A stretch of 64,000 nucleotides of DNA, taken from Rutidosis leptorrhynchoides (taxonomy: Eukaryota > Streptophyta > Magnoliopsida > Asterales > Asteraceae). Both the position numbers and the translations under genes were made by a program. The DNA is taken from assembly GCF_046630445.1 (NCBI RefSeq), contig NC_092338.1, positions 151,700,501 through 151,764,500 on the forward strand, written 5' to 3'. Positions 12,128 through 23,766 of this stretch are shown here, one piece after another. Below the pieces are notes generated by a model. It saw nothing but the letters and a program-made list of their open reading frames with translations. It was not told the origin of the DNA and ran no database searches. Numbering within the stretch: the stretch's first letter is position 1; every line of letters starts with the position of its first letter.

Positions 12128-12427
12128 GAACTCACCCTTGTGGTCCAGTGGTTCACCCACTCGCACTTGTGCATTGGGATGGGGGTGGATAGGCATCAAG
12201 TTCGAATCCCTCCCCTTAAAAATATTCGTGAGATTTATTTCCTGAAAGACGAATTGCCCCGGGAAAGGTTTTACCGACCCGTATTCAGGACCCAGTTCCG
12301 ACCGCCTGCCCCTCGGGATAGTATAAGGTTCGGATCCCTGTAATGCGGTTCGGGTTTCCTGCCCAAAAGCGCGTGCGTGCGTGGCAAATGAGAGTATTCG
12401 ATGCCAACAACTTGCCTTTAAAAAAAA
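12128..12427 (+). mobile_element. tRNA-derived SINE with 15-bp target duplication
   Basis: It has a pol III A-box-like TGGTCCAGTGGTT (12141-12153) and a B-box AGTTCGAATCC (12199-12209), then a tRNA-unrelated body of about 210 bp and a short A-run tail (12420-12427). It is flanked by perfect 15-bp direct repeats AGAAACCAAGAAAAT at 12113-12127 and 12428-12442. This is a retroposed short interspersed element, inserted about 420 bp upstream of the RING gene start and in the opposite orientation. Frames inside it on both strands are chance. Confidence 0.9.
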
Positions 12428-12670
12428 AGAAACCAAGAAAATCGCGTAAAAAAGGAAGACGGAACCATGGATGTGGTGGATTTAGTTTGGCTCGTTTATA
12501 GTGCGTCTGTGTATATGTATGGAAAATATCCAAAATATTTAGCGTTTTCTAAAAAGCGTCTGTTTCGCGCGTACTTAGTTTTGTTGTGTTCATAATTTTT
12601 TTCCGAGTTAAACGGTGATGTCGGAAGAATTGAACTCGCGACGAGCGGGAAAATATGTCCCGTAAAAAAT

Positions 12671-13010
12671 GTGGGTGGAGTTTTGTAAAATGGATATTAG
12701 TTTGACAATTTTAGCCCCTCCAAGTTTGACATGTTTAACGTTGTTGGGGGATTGTATTGTAAATTTGTTTTGTAATGTCGTTTTGCACTTGATGTAACGA
12801 CCAACCTTTGAATATTAAGTAGTATATGCACGAAAAAAATGTGGGTGGAGTTTTGTAAAATGGATATTAGTTTGACAATTGTAGCCCCTCCAAGTTTGAC
12901 ATGCTTAACATTGTTGGGGGATTGTATTGTAAATTTGTTTTGTAATGTCGTTTTGCAGTTGATGGAACGGCCAACCTTTGCATAGTAAGTAGCATATGTA
13001 TAATAATAAT
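12671..13010 (+). repeat. 170-bp tandem duplication, two copies
   Basis: GTGGGTGGAGTTTTGTAAAA begins at 12671 and again at 12841. The two units agree over nearly all of their 170 bp (few substitutions, such as CACTTGATGTAACGACC versus CAGTTGATGGAACGGCC). No ORF. Copy 2 runs into the microsatellite at 13001. Confidence 0.88.
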
Positions 13011-13066
13011 ATAATAAAATATAATAATATAATATAATATAATATAATATAATAATATAATAATTA
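13001..13066. repeat. ATAAT/AATAT microsatellite
   Basis: A run of TAATA/ATAAT units with small interruptions, directly after the 170-bp tandem duplication. Confidence 0.85.
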
Positions 13067-13099
13067 TGTATTATGGAGTATGAAATATGGAGTAATGAA

Positions 13100-13544
13100 T
13101 AAATATAAATTAAATATATAAATATAGTACATTGCTTTCCAAAAATAAATATTAATTTGTTAAGATTTACGGAGTACTAGTTTACAACTATCTTTAGTGG
13201 CGTATTCAGCCCATATCTTGTAATTCGATTTTCACTAGTGAAAGAAATCAATATAATTCAACTTTTGTTATATATAAAAAAAAAAAAATTATCTTAAGTG
13301 GCATAGTTCTTCTTGACTAAAGATTACTAATATTAAAGAAAAAAAATGGAATTAAGAAATATATTGAGGAGTGAGTGTCAATGCTTACATCTCATTATTA
13401 TAGTAATAAAACTAACTGTACATTTACTACTCGTTACTCGTTTGAATTTGAATTATAAATATAGAATGTAGATGAAATAATATGGATACAGTAAATTGTC
13501 ATTCCACATGACTTTTGAGGATGAGCATTTACGATATTAAAACA
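13100..13544 (-). repeat. Partial 3' LTR of a Ty1/copia remnant (left limit uncertain)
   Basis: On the minus strand, a purine-rich CCAATGGGAG (13554-13545) precedes TGTTTTAATATCG starting at 13544. This is the usual order of polypurine tract and LTR start after a copia RNase H. The LTR end was not found, and 13100 is only a guess at how far it extends. Confidence 0.45.
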
Positions 13545-13704
13545 CTCCCATTGGATAACATTTTTGCTTCGTTAAAGATCAACATGTACTACCTCGATGA
13601 AAACTTTGCTAAAAAAAATCAAGTGAGAAAAACTTTAGCTAGGGGGAAAAAAGTGCAACATATAGTTGGCTTCCCCTCGAGTAATCATCGTTGAGCTATT
13701 AAAT

Positions 13705-14240
13705 CTATTGAACATGCCTCATGCCAATATAGTGAACGTGTTTTCTGAAAGTAGCCGTTGGGAGTGCTTTGGTGAAAAGGTCAGAAGAGTTATTACTAGA
13801 TTGAACATATCTCATTTCAATTTGGTTGTCCTTAATGAGATCTCTACTATATGAGAATAATCTAGGCGGTATATGTTTCGTTCGGCCACTTTTAATATAC
13901 CTTTCTTTCATCTGCTCAATGCAAGTTGCGTTATCTTTGTGGATAGTTGTTGGTCTTTTATTGCGTTCTAGTCCACAAGAATGTGTAATGAGATGTGTCA
14001 TTGATCTCAACCAAACACATTCCCGAGTAACTTCATGTAATGCAATCACTTCAGCATGATTTGATGATGTTGCAACATGTGTTTGTTTTCGGGAATGCCA
14101 TGAAATTGCGGTACCTCCATCTAAGAATACATATCTAGTTTGAGATTTAGCTTTATGTGAATTAGATAAATAACCTGCATCTGCATAACCAACCAAATAT
14201 TGTTTTTGAATTGTTATAATAAAATAATCCTTAATTAGCA
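13705..14240 (-). pseudogene. Ty1/copia pol remnant: RNase H C-terminal part
   Basis: The minus strand encodes about 160 residues typical of copia RNase H: LVGYADAGYLSNSHKAKSQT, then GGTAISWHSRKQTHVATSS, ECVWLRSM, KDNATCIEQM and DLFTKALPTATF near the end. The upstream part (14197-14240) continues the homology in another frame, so there is a frameshift. Reverse transcriptase, integrase and gag are absent, which makes it a 3' fragment. Family knowledge: RNase H removes the RNA strand during reverse transcription. Here it is surely dead. Confidence 0.85.
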
Positions 14241-15865
14241 GTTCCTCGAAGGCATCGAAATATGTGTTTGATCCTATTCCAGTGTCTTTTGCAAACTGAT
14301 GTGGCTATGAAAATACAAGTAATTTATCTTGTTGGATTCCTGAAAACACAAGGATTCCGAAAACGTGATATAATTAAACAAGCAAACACGAATTTGGATT
14401 AGGGTTTTGAGAGAATAAAGGGTGCATTTTTAATACTTCCTAAAAATGGAAAACGAAATAAAAATACAGATATATATAAGGACATGGTTTCTTTAAAGGG
14501 AGGAAACCTCTTTCGTGTCTCACACGGGTATTTATCAGTTTTTCAGACACGCCACGCACCTAGTTAGGTGGTCTAACGAAGTCCAAACTAAATAGACAAA
14601 TAACCTATGTGACTCTTGTCATAAAGCGTATTCAACCATATAATTAGATAACTATGAACACATAGTTATAAAATTACTAATATTAATAAATTGATATTAA
14701 CTAGGGGTAAAATGGTTAATTACCTCTAAGCCCAGTTTGAGGTTGTTATTAATTGTAAACTCTCCATTCATTACAAATCTTTGTATACTACTATCATAAT
14801 TGTGTTGATGGTAAATAGCTCAGAGTTATTTCGGGTCTACTTCCACAAGTGTCTTGAAAGTAGTTAGTCGACAGTTATTGTGGGAAGAACTTGGGTTAAT
14901 CTTGGTGATACTTGTTATTAGTCTTTCGAAAGATACAAAATGAATCTTTGTGAAGTCGATCTTCACCGGGTTTGAAGAATTTTTAGTGAAGTTAACTCTC
15001 AACTGGTGAATTGAGAAGTGGATTAAGAAGGATTATTAGCATCCTTCCAACCACTAAAAGTCTTGGAGTTTATATTTCTATCCTTTTACTCTTTACATTA
15101 TTTACAAATCATGCACTATCGTTATACCTCAAGAAGTATAAATAATTACAGTCTCCATCCCGCCTAAAATTTGAAGAATTCGTTGATAGGCATAACAGAT
15201 TTGTAGATCATGTCGACTGATCCATTTTCAATTTTAAAAAAATTTGTTAGGTTCATCGCAGTTATCGGCGACCTTTTTTCTTTTATTTCACAAAACTTTT
15301 CGTCAATATATATTTAGTTACATTGCAAACACTATAAGAAGTCAAGTGAAGTTTCTAACAACAAAGAAAAATCGAATAAGTTTTAAACAGTAACAAGTTA
15401 ACTATTTACTCCTCTAGTTAACTTACCAGAACGTAATGTAATCAAATAAAGTAAAAATGTGATCATTGAGATAGGACTAATGGTTTCTTTCTCCTCCATT
15501 TGCTCTGTTTCTTTCGCCATCTTGTCATCGTCGAAGCCCTTATCTCTCCGGTGTTTTCACATGCGATGAACAAGATCTCTGATTCTACTGTTCAGTGTAC
15601 CGGCTTTGGGTCCTTTACGTTCAATTTCGCGATGGTTAGAGGCGGTTGCTTCCTGTTCGATGATCTTATTATTTAGTGAAGTCATGGTCATTCGGAAATT
15701 TGTCTCTCTTTTTCTCTGTCATCGGCTGATTAGCGGCGATTATGGACGATTACTCCATTGTATTTTATCGGGCTATGTGATGGGGGTGCGCTTGGTGTCT
15801 TTATGAGGTCCTTGGTTTGGTATACGATCTTTTGCCGATGATTATTCCCGAAATTTCTGGCCGGT
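14241..15865. other. Unassigned sequence with one promoter-like site
   Basis: No convincing coding region. On the minus strand CTTATATATATCTG (14480-14467) could be a TATA box. About 70 nt downstream lies AAACCCTAAT (14407-14398), a telo-box-like motif common in leaders of plant genes, which suggests a lost promoter. The part 15480-15865 is richer in G+C and T and looks like a piece of a LINE or old gene. A 36-codon frame from an ATG near 15566 stops early. Element C splits this sequence at 15866. Confidence 0.3.
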
Positions 15866-15870
15866 TTGTT
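15866..15870. repeat. Target-site duplication of element C, left copy
   Basis: TTGTT immediately before the 5' LTR; the identical TTGTT follows the 3' LTR at 27324-27328. This proves that 15871-27323 is one insertion. Confidence 0.92.
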
Positions 15871-17516
15871 TGTGATGACCCGGGAATTTCCGACCAAATT
15901 TAAACATGAATCTTATTTGATTTCGATATGATAAGCAAATTCTGCAATGATGAAGTCTCAAAAACTTTGAACTGTGTTCATATATTCGTTTAACCTTTGA
16001 CTATACCCGACGATTCACGAACAATTGTTTGTAAATAAATATGTATACATAAAAGTATATATATTATTTTGAAATTATAAAATATAATTTAAACATTAGA
16101 ATTAAATATGTAAAATAAAAATACAAAATAATTAAGTGTAATTTAAGATGAAGCTATATATATGATTTCAAATTAATTAAGTAAGTGATAGTAACTTCTG
16201 TTTATTGAATTTAAATAAGTTAACTAGAACGTGTAAGAAATTAAAGTAAATGCTAGTACATAAATAAACTATATTTAGTTAAGTTTTAAAAATGAAAACG
16301 TTCTCTAATATATATATATGAAATGGGATATATTTAATTTATTGTACTATTATTATCATAACTAATATTATTGTTTCCATTACCAATCACATTATTAGTA
16401 GAACTAGAATTAAAATGTTAATGTTAGTTATTATTGTGATTATTATTACTATTATCATTAAAAATTGTTAGTATTATTATAGTTATCATAAATAATATAA
16501 ATTAGAATTATTAATATGAATAATATTATTATTATTATTAAAATGCTTATCATTAATAATAGTAGTGTTTATATTATTAATATTTTAGTATTAATAATAT
16601 TAATAAAATTATTAAATTTAACATATTATAGTATATATTTATTAATTTTAATTTTTTAAGTTTAATATAAATATAACAGAATCATACGAGTACTGTTATA
16701 TATTATCTGTGTTTTGTTTTCTTCTTTCTTTTCTCCTGTCTTTCCCATACCCGTGATATCCTGTCAGATATCAACAACCTACAAACAATATCGATCAATT
16801 ACAACTTCTGTATCGATCATTCAATCACCGTATGTATATATCATTCGATTTATGCGAAAGAAAACAGGAAAATGGTTAAAACTGACCTGTGTTTTTTTTT
16901 TCTTTCTCTCCTGTCGCCATAAATTTTATGCAAGCTCTTCAATTCAATTCAATTTTAAAAATCCAAAAATGCAGATGTGTTAGGATACTTTTAGTTGAAC
17001 TATCTGCAAATTTACAAACTTCAACTCGTCCTATCGATCTCGAATTTAAGAGTCAAAGATTAGTTGTAAAAAGTCAAACAGTACGAACTTGGATTCAATT
17101 CGAGTTATCGGTAAAGATTTAAGTTCAATTAACAATTTTAATAGTTTCTAGGGGTGTATTAAAATCTATTTCATGTTATAAGCTTGGTCTCAAACGTTCT
17201 CTAAATCGAATTCATTTTTTTTTTGCAAGTCAGCGACGAGCACAGCAGCTCTTTATATTTTTTTTAATTTTTTTTGTTTTGGTTGCTTGTTGAGTCTATT
17301 GATATTTACAATTATAAATCGTTTTCTATTTCAATTATAGAACCAAGATTTAATTGTATTGATATTTATAAGATTGGATCGATTGGGTTCTTAATGAAGA
17401 AGATGATATTATAAAAAGGGGAAACGAGTTATATTATATTTTTGGGAGGGATTAATTACAGAAAGAAAGAAATGGAGGAGTGGTGTTGGGAGTTTGTGTG
17501 TGAGCGTGAGGTCTCG

Positions 17517-17527
17517 GGTTCGAACCC
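17517..17527 (+). other. tRNA-like B box inside LTR C (5' copy)
   Basis: GGTTCGAACCC is a perfect pol III B box. An upstream AATGGAGGAGTGGTGTTGGG could be a weak A box at a tRNA-like distance (about 40 nt). It may be a captured SINE or tRNA head. The same block occurs in the 3' LTR at 25416-25426. Confidence 0.45.
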
Positions 17528-17854
17528 AGCTTGTGGCGTACAATCTTTTTAATGCATTTTTGTTGAGGTAGTTTTCTATACTAAAATTATCAATACTTTC
17601 ATTATTATTAAGTATTACTAATTAGTATTATTGTTATTATTATTATTGTCATTGTTATCGTTATGATTGTTATTACTAGTGTTACAAGTATTATTATTAA
17701 TATCATAATTGTAAGTATTAAAAATATTATTATTATCATTAATACTAGTATAATAATTCGTAGTAATATGATTAATAAAAAGTTATTATCATTTTTATTA
17801 GTGTTATCATTGGTACTAGTATTAACATTTAAAAACTATTAGTATTACTACTAA

Positions 17855-17972
<118 letters not shown>

Positions 17973-19483
17973 ATTATGATTAAAATTATTATTATCATAT
18001 ATCCAACAATATTGTTAGGATTATTATTGTTATCTATATAAAAATCAATAAAAGTATATTTTTTTTTTAAAAAAAAAAAAACTTTTTAGAATTATTAGTA
18101 TTATTATTATCATTAACATAGATAGAATCATTAGTGTTATCATTATTATTAATATTACAAAGTATCATTAATCAACTTATCTGTTAAACATTAATATTGG
18201 TAATACTGTATGATTACTAAGATTTCTATTAAAATTAATAAAAATTACCATTATTATTAAAAGTATTATTTTTATTAAAACTATCATTATTATTGTTATC
18301 AGTATTATTTATATTATTAGTATTAAGATAATTACGATTATAAAAATAAAAGTATTAATGATATTATCAAAATTATAAGCATAGGAATAAAGATTATACA
18401 TATATTTTTAATACACATAACTTAACTATATTAATATATCTATATATAAAATGAAAATATATATATAATGAAACTTATTAACCTACTATATAAATGAATT
18501 ACATCACTAATAATAATATATTGTTCGATCACAATTATGTGTATTAATATGTATATAAATGATATAGGTTCTTGAATCCGAGGCCAACCCCGTATTGTTC
18601 AATATAGTCATATGTATTTTTACTACAAAATACATTAGGTGAGTTACATTAATCCCTTTTTAAATGCTTTTGCAATATATATTTTTGAGACTGAGAATAC
18701 ATGCGCTGCTTTTATAAATGTTTTACGAAATAGACACAAGTAATCGAAACTACATTCTATGGTTGAATTATCGAAATTGAATATGCCCCTTTTTATTAAG
18801 TCTGGTAATCTAAGAATTAGGGAACAGACACCCTAATTGACGCGAATCCTAAAGATAGATCTATCGGGCCCAACAAGCCCCATCTAAATTATCGGATGCT
18901 TTAGTACTTCGAAACATATATCATGTCCGAAGGAGGATCCCGGAATGATGGGGATATTCTTATATGCATATTGTGAATGTCGGTTACCAGGTGTTCAATC
19001 CATATGAATGATATTTTTGTCTCTATGCATGGAACGTATGTTTATGAGAAATGGAAATATGAAATCTTGTGGTCTATTAAAATGATGTAAATGATTATTT
19101 ATGTTAAACTAATGAACTCACCAACCTTTTGGTTGACACTTTAAAGCATGTTCATTCTCAGGTACGAAAGAAATCTTCCGCTGTACATTTGCTCATTTTA
19201 GAGATATTACTTGGAGTCATTCATGACATATTTCAAAAGACGTTGCATTCGAGTCGTTGAGTTCATCAAGATTATTATTAAGTCAATTATAGTTGTATAT
19301 TGTATGAAATGGTATGCACATCGTCGACTTTCGATGTAAGGAAGTTTGTCTTTTTAAAACGAATGCAATGTTTGTAAAATGTATCATATAGAGGTCAAAT
19401 ACCTCGCGATGTAATCAACTATTGTGAATCGTTTATAATCGATATGGACTTCGTCCGGATGGATTAGGACGGGATATGACAGT

Positions 19484-19495
19484 TGGTATCAGAGC
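19484..19495 (+). other. Primer binding site of element C (Met tRNA type)
   Basis: TGGTATCAGAGC two nucleotides after the LTR end at 19481. It is the same site as in families A and B. Confidence 0.92.
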
Positions 19496-19913
19496 GGTGG
19501 TCTTAGCGAACCATGTCTGCATTAGTGTGTCTAACTGATAAGTCGTTAGGATGCATTAGTGAGTCTGGACTTCGACCGTGTCTGCATGTCAAAAGTTTTG
19601 CTTATCATTTTGTGTCAAAAATTACCTGCTTATCATTCTTAGAGAATCATTTGCTTATCATTCTTAGTCTAGACACGTTTTACTGCATTGACTGCATGAA
19701 TAGTGTATAGACAAAATTCATATCTTAGCGTATCTGCTACTTCATATCTTAGCGTATCTGTTACTGTAACTTTGTCTGATAACTTCCGTAGATTCCTCCG
19801 TAACTTATGGGATTTTAGTATTATATATGCATATGTAAACTATGTATTGCAGGGTACTAATCTACATCCTATAATTTATTTCTTATCGAAAATCCTTCAT
19901 CTGATCGTACGAG

Positions 19914-20051
19914 ATGAATCCTACAACCATTTCGAGTCCCTCAGATTCCGATAGCTATTCCGACAGCTATTCCGACATAGATGTTCACCTAAGCTCCGAA
20001 AACAGCGTCATCGGCATGAATCAACCAATCAGTCATTATCAATTCATCTGA
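19914..20051 (+). CDS. Short pre-gag ORF of element C (45 aa)
   Basis: An ATG opens a 45-residue frame rich in Ser and Asp, with a repeated SDSYSDSYSDID segment at residues 11-22. It resembles the start of the pre-gag ORF of element A (DSDYSSHSSDSDIES) and the Ser/Asp-rich start of the B remnant. It therefore looks like a truncated leftover of an extra ORF that precedes gag in this group. Whether it is translated is unknown. Confidence 0.4.
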   Translation: MNPTTISSPSDSDSYSDSYSDIDVHLSSENSVIGMNQPISHYQFI

Positions 20052-20075
20052 TAGGTTCGTAGTCGACTTAATTAA

Positions 20076-20489
20076 TGGAAACGCGCAGAAGGCAATCCCT
20101 TCCACCAACCGAATTCACCTCTTGACAATGAACCTGAAGCGTTTACCGACGAACCTGTTCGAGACACCATTTTCAGTCTCATTTCCAGGGTAACTCGACA
20201 AGATTATATTCTATCCACAATTCTGAACCTTATTCATCCGCTCGTTCCGACCGACAATCATCCTGGAATAATAAGTCAACGAACTTCGCGCTCGAATAAT
20301 CAATTCGGAGAATATGGTGCAAAATGTACCAGCTTCAGCAACATCACCGGCATCAACAGTACAATCAATAACAGCACAAGTACCATCAACAATCCATGCT
20401 TCAATATCGTCATCTGTACTTTGAGTATGATCTTCGTTCTACGTATCGTTCTACCTCATTTATCTTCGTTCGACATGACGAATATGTAA
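20076..20489 (+). pseudogene. Open frame without ATG after the pre-gag ORF of element C
   Basis: A 137-codon frame is open between stops at 20073 and 20487 but has no ATG near its beginning. It starts with residues including EPEAFTDEPVRDTIFSLISR, a helical pattern like the N-terminal region of plant Ty3 gag or accessory proteins, followed by an Asn/Ser/Thr-rich part and a hydrophobic tail. It may be a gag-region remnant in a fixed non-autonomous family. I do not recognise a defined domain. Confidence 0.35.
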
Positions 20490-20669
20490 TCTCTAAAGTT
20501 TTAGAGATTATTTATTCTAGTTCCAACCTAAAAGCAAATGAGTTTAATATCATATTAACTCATTAAATCCATGAATACATCTGAAGAAAATATATATGTA
20601 TATATGTTTTCATAAAGATTGTAATTAAAAATTCTCTTGTACAAACTGTTAATGGTGAAAATATTTTAA

Positions 20670-20686
20670 CGGGTAGATAATACCCG
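20670..20686 (+). promoter_or_regulatory. Small hairpin with PPT-like sequence, element C
   Basis: CGGGTA-GATAA-TACCCG forms a 6-bp stem. It matches, in position and sequence, the perfect hairpin of element A at 44499-44515, and its left arm copies the TAACGGGTAGGTAC found just before the 3' LTR (23753-23766). Confidence 0.5.
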
Positions 20687-20994
20687 AGGACTATTTAAAT
20701 TTCACATTAATAAGTTACATTGTACGTTCTTTGAATCTGTTTCAACAGTCATATACTATCCTACTTACATCCACCGATATACAAATCCGTTCACCACAGA
20801 ATAACCATATTCATCCAATTACATATTTGAATTTTGACCTATCAGAATCCAACAAGTGGCATAATGAAGAAATAATGGACACAATAAAAATTGATTAGAA
20901 ACAGATTAATTAACAATATGAAATTCTATTAAGAATCCACGCTAACAAAATCCTAGCTAACTGTTCCTAGTTAACTGTTAATTCCGTATTACCA

Positions 20995-21150
20995 TTTAAT
21001 TATCGCAATTTATTTATCGCAGTTTATTTATCACAATTTATATTCTCGCAATTTTATTTATCGTCATTTAATTTCTGTTATTTACTTTACGCACTTTATT
21101 ATTCGTCATTTAAATTTCTGCTATTTATTTTTACGCACTTTAAATATCGG
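20995..21150 (+). repeat. Athila-LTR-like repeat segment inside element C
   Basis: Runs of ATTTATCGCAATTTATTTATCGC... and TGTTATTTACTTTACGCACTTTATTATTCG resemble the low-complexity part of the family-D LTR at 49300-49440 (ATCGCACTTTTA..., TCGTTATTTACTTTACGC). The most economical reading is a captured piece of an Athila-type LTR. Confidence 0.4.
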
Positions 21151-22119
21151 GACATGTATACAAGGTTTTGACATATCATATCGACGCATCTATATATATT
21201 ATTTGGAATAACCATATACACTTTATATGCAGTAATGATCGAGTTCTCTATACAGGGTTGAGGTTGATTCTATAATAATATATATACTTTGAGTTGTGAT
21301 CGAGTTTGAGACATGTACACGGGTCACGATATGTATTAATTAATTCGAATATTATATATTAAATTATATATGAATTATTGGACTGTCAATTGTGGACTAT
21401 CGACTGTGGACTAATAACATTGGACAATTAAAAATGAATTAAAATATTGACTATAACATATGAAACTAAACAATTCTTCAAGTTTGCCACTTGATTTCAC
21501 CTTAAACCTCATTTGTATCTTGACGATTACAATCTGCGTTCAAACCTTTTATGATTCTTGAAAACACCTAAATCGATAGGATGAACCAACCGCACTTCGT
21601 CTACGGAAGAAAAGATTGATGCATATAGTTATGCACTTGAAAAACATTCCGAAACTGAGTAAACGTTTAACACATAACTGTGCTAATTTCTTTAGTGTTA
21701 TTATTACCCAAAATAACCTTGCGGTTTTTCTTCAAAATAGCTAATTTTGTCACAGCTCCAGCAAGACAACTTCGACTTTTCGTACGAAACAACCTTATTA
21801 TAACGTTGATATATATGCGTGCTCTTTTATTGTTACCAAGGAACCTTTCATATTCCACCATATTACCATCAGCGTTTAATCATCTAAAAACACAATTCTC
21901 CTGAAACCACCTCGGATTAATAACCGATGATTTAGATATCATAGCAATAAACGCAGAAGATACAGAAAAATGGTAGATGGTCTAAACGACCAAAAGTTTG
22001 ATGATAAAGAAAGGAGTGTTAGGAACTCTCGATAGAAAATTGGGTATTGAAAAAAACAGATTGAGCTACTCATGAAGGAGACCAAGGAAAAATACAAGGA
22101 CCAAACCCTATACTCAAAG

Positions 22120-22670
22120 GATTCAGGTAATTCTGGATCCGTTGAAATCTTTAGAGAATATCTTGCTCCGAAGTCATGTTAAATTCTTGCGGAAAATCTT
22201 TCTCCATCAACCATCGAACTTAGAAATTCCAAAATACCATCATCAATATCTTTGATATTTCTGAGGATATTTTCATAAATATTCTCGTCTGAAATTTTAT
22301 ACCTCTTCGTGCTTCCCGTGTATCATTATATTGGAAACATCCAATAGAGAATTTAGTACCGAAAAGCAGATTATGCGAAACTATGAAGAAAGTACTGGAC
22401 AAATTACAAAGAATAAGTTTGACTTCAAAGAATCCAAATGATTCAATATCTGCTAAAGTATTTAGTGAATATCTTGCTCCTTACTCTAAACCCTTGCAGA
22501 CAATAGTTTCTATCATCCTCTGATCTTAGATATTCCGAGATATTATCGTATCTTTCATTAGAAATATCCTCCATATTTCTGGAGATATTTTATAACTATT
22601 CTTATCTGAAATCATTAATCTCTTCGTGCTATCAGTATTACATCATATAGAAACTGTTAGTTTCTATATT
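22120..22670 (+). repeat. Diverged internal tandem duplication in element C
   Basis: The stretch around TTTAGAGAATATCTTGCTCC (about 22150) recurs as TTTAGTGAATATCTTGCTCC (about 22460). Both are followed by similar blocks including ATTTCTGRGGATATTTT and TCTCTTCGTGCT. The period is about 310 bp. Non-coding. Confidence 0.6.
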
Positions 22671-23106
22671 CTGTAAAATTCGAGCTTAAAATATGAATGT
22701 TATTGAAGTAATGTTGGGAACTGATGCATGAGTTAGTATAATATAATGAAACTTGATCAACGTGATTATATTACAGTAAGTCATGCTGAGTTTCTAATGG
22801 GACGTGATGATTCACAGATCATAACGTCATCATGTGCCATGTTACATAACTCTTTCATTCTACTTAACTCCTGAATAAATCAAGAAAATGTATTCTTGAT
22901 GGTTCTATCTTCCGCGATGTTGATAAATTTGAAAAATCAAATCGTGCTATCACGTTCTTTCCTGCTCAGAACATTATAATCATTCGAAACTCTATATCTA
23001 CAAATTCTGGACCATTTTTCGCTTGACTTGAAGTCGGGAAGAGAAAACAAAAGCATAGAGCTTTGAAATATAAGGGAAAATATAAAGCCTGATAACAACA
23101 CATAAA

Positions 23107-23289
23107 TTACAAACCGTGTATATCAATGTTTATTGCAACATAAAGACACGGGAGAATTAAAAACATTATAATCCCAAGGGCGAAGTAGAAGAAAGCAGAT
23201 TCCTTTGGTGGAAGTTGGAAAAGGAGAATGATTGTTGTGATAGTAAGGATGAGGACAAGGATCAGAACTGGATTAAGCATTTTCACCAT
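23107..23289 (-). CDS. Antisense 60-aa ORF, two hydrophobic segments, in element C
   Basis: The minus-strand frame starts at a true ATG with strong context (AAGATGG). It encodes a 60-residue protein with two membrane-length hydrophobic stretches (about residues 6-25 and 33-53) separated by a short polar turn with PPKES. On the minus strand a TATA-like TATAATTAAATA lies at 23412-23401, about 110 nt before the ATG. Additional antisense ORFs are known in some plant LTR elements, but I do not recognise this protein. It could be a captured small gene or a chance frame, and expression is not shown by sequence alone. Confidence 0.4.
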   Translation of the reverse strand: MVKMLNPVLILVLILTITTIILLFQLPPKESAFFYFALGIIMFLILPCLYVAINIDIHGL

Positions 23290-23766
23290 CTTTTGGATGT
23301 ATGAACTAAGAAAGAAAGTATAGGAACGGTGAGAATAATGGAACGGAAGAGTTTAATTTACAATGGAAATATCAGACAGAGTAACCGAGGCAGATCACCG
23401 TATTTAATTATAAAGATCTTAATTTCCTTACTCGTCGAAGAATCAAATCTTTTAGATTTCGAAGATTTTCTTTAAATCTCTTGAATTCCGGAATTCAATC
23501 AAGACAATGTCAGAAGTTAAGACACACCTTATTTTCTAAATTCAACCATGACTAGTCAAAAGTTATGATGAAACATGTCTTTCTCATTTCACTATTTGGT
23601 GATAACGTCACTCGTACTCTTCGAGTAATCGAATTATTTTATCCATATTACTCTATAGTAATAAATCTCTATTTATCAGCTCATATTCGTCAGGAAAACA
23701 TATTTATTGTTAGTCATGACGACCTCACTCAAATTTCGGGACGAAATTTCTTTAACGGGTAGGTAC

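Noticed and set aside
12059..12533. Overlapping frames of 80-110 codons on both strands
   Set aside because: They lie in the SINE, whose A/B boxes, A-tail and target duplication explain the sequence.
15566..15806. Possible small genes before element C
   Set aside because: Frames are short, overlapping and without recognisable motifs. The sequence may be an old LINE or gene piece, but nothing supports a specific call.
16714..17122. Two frames repeated exactly in both LTRs of element C (also 24605-25013)
   Set aside because: Conservation only reflects two young LTR copies. The composition is low-complexity (Phe/Ser runs), with no domain and no promoter context.
17511..17540. Functional tRNA gene at the B box in LTR C
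   Set aside because: Only the B box is good. I could not form acceptor and anticodon stems around it.
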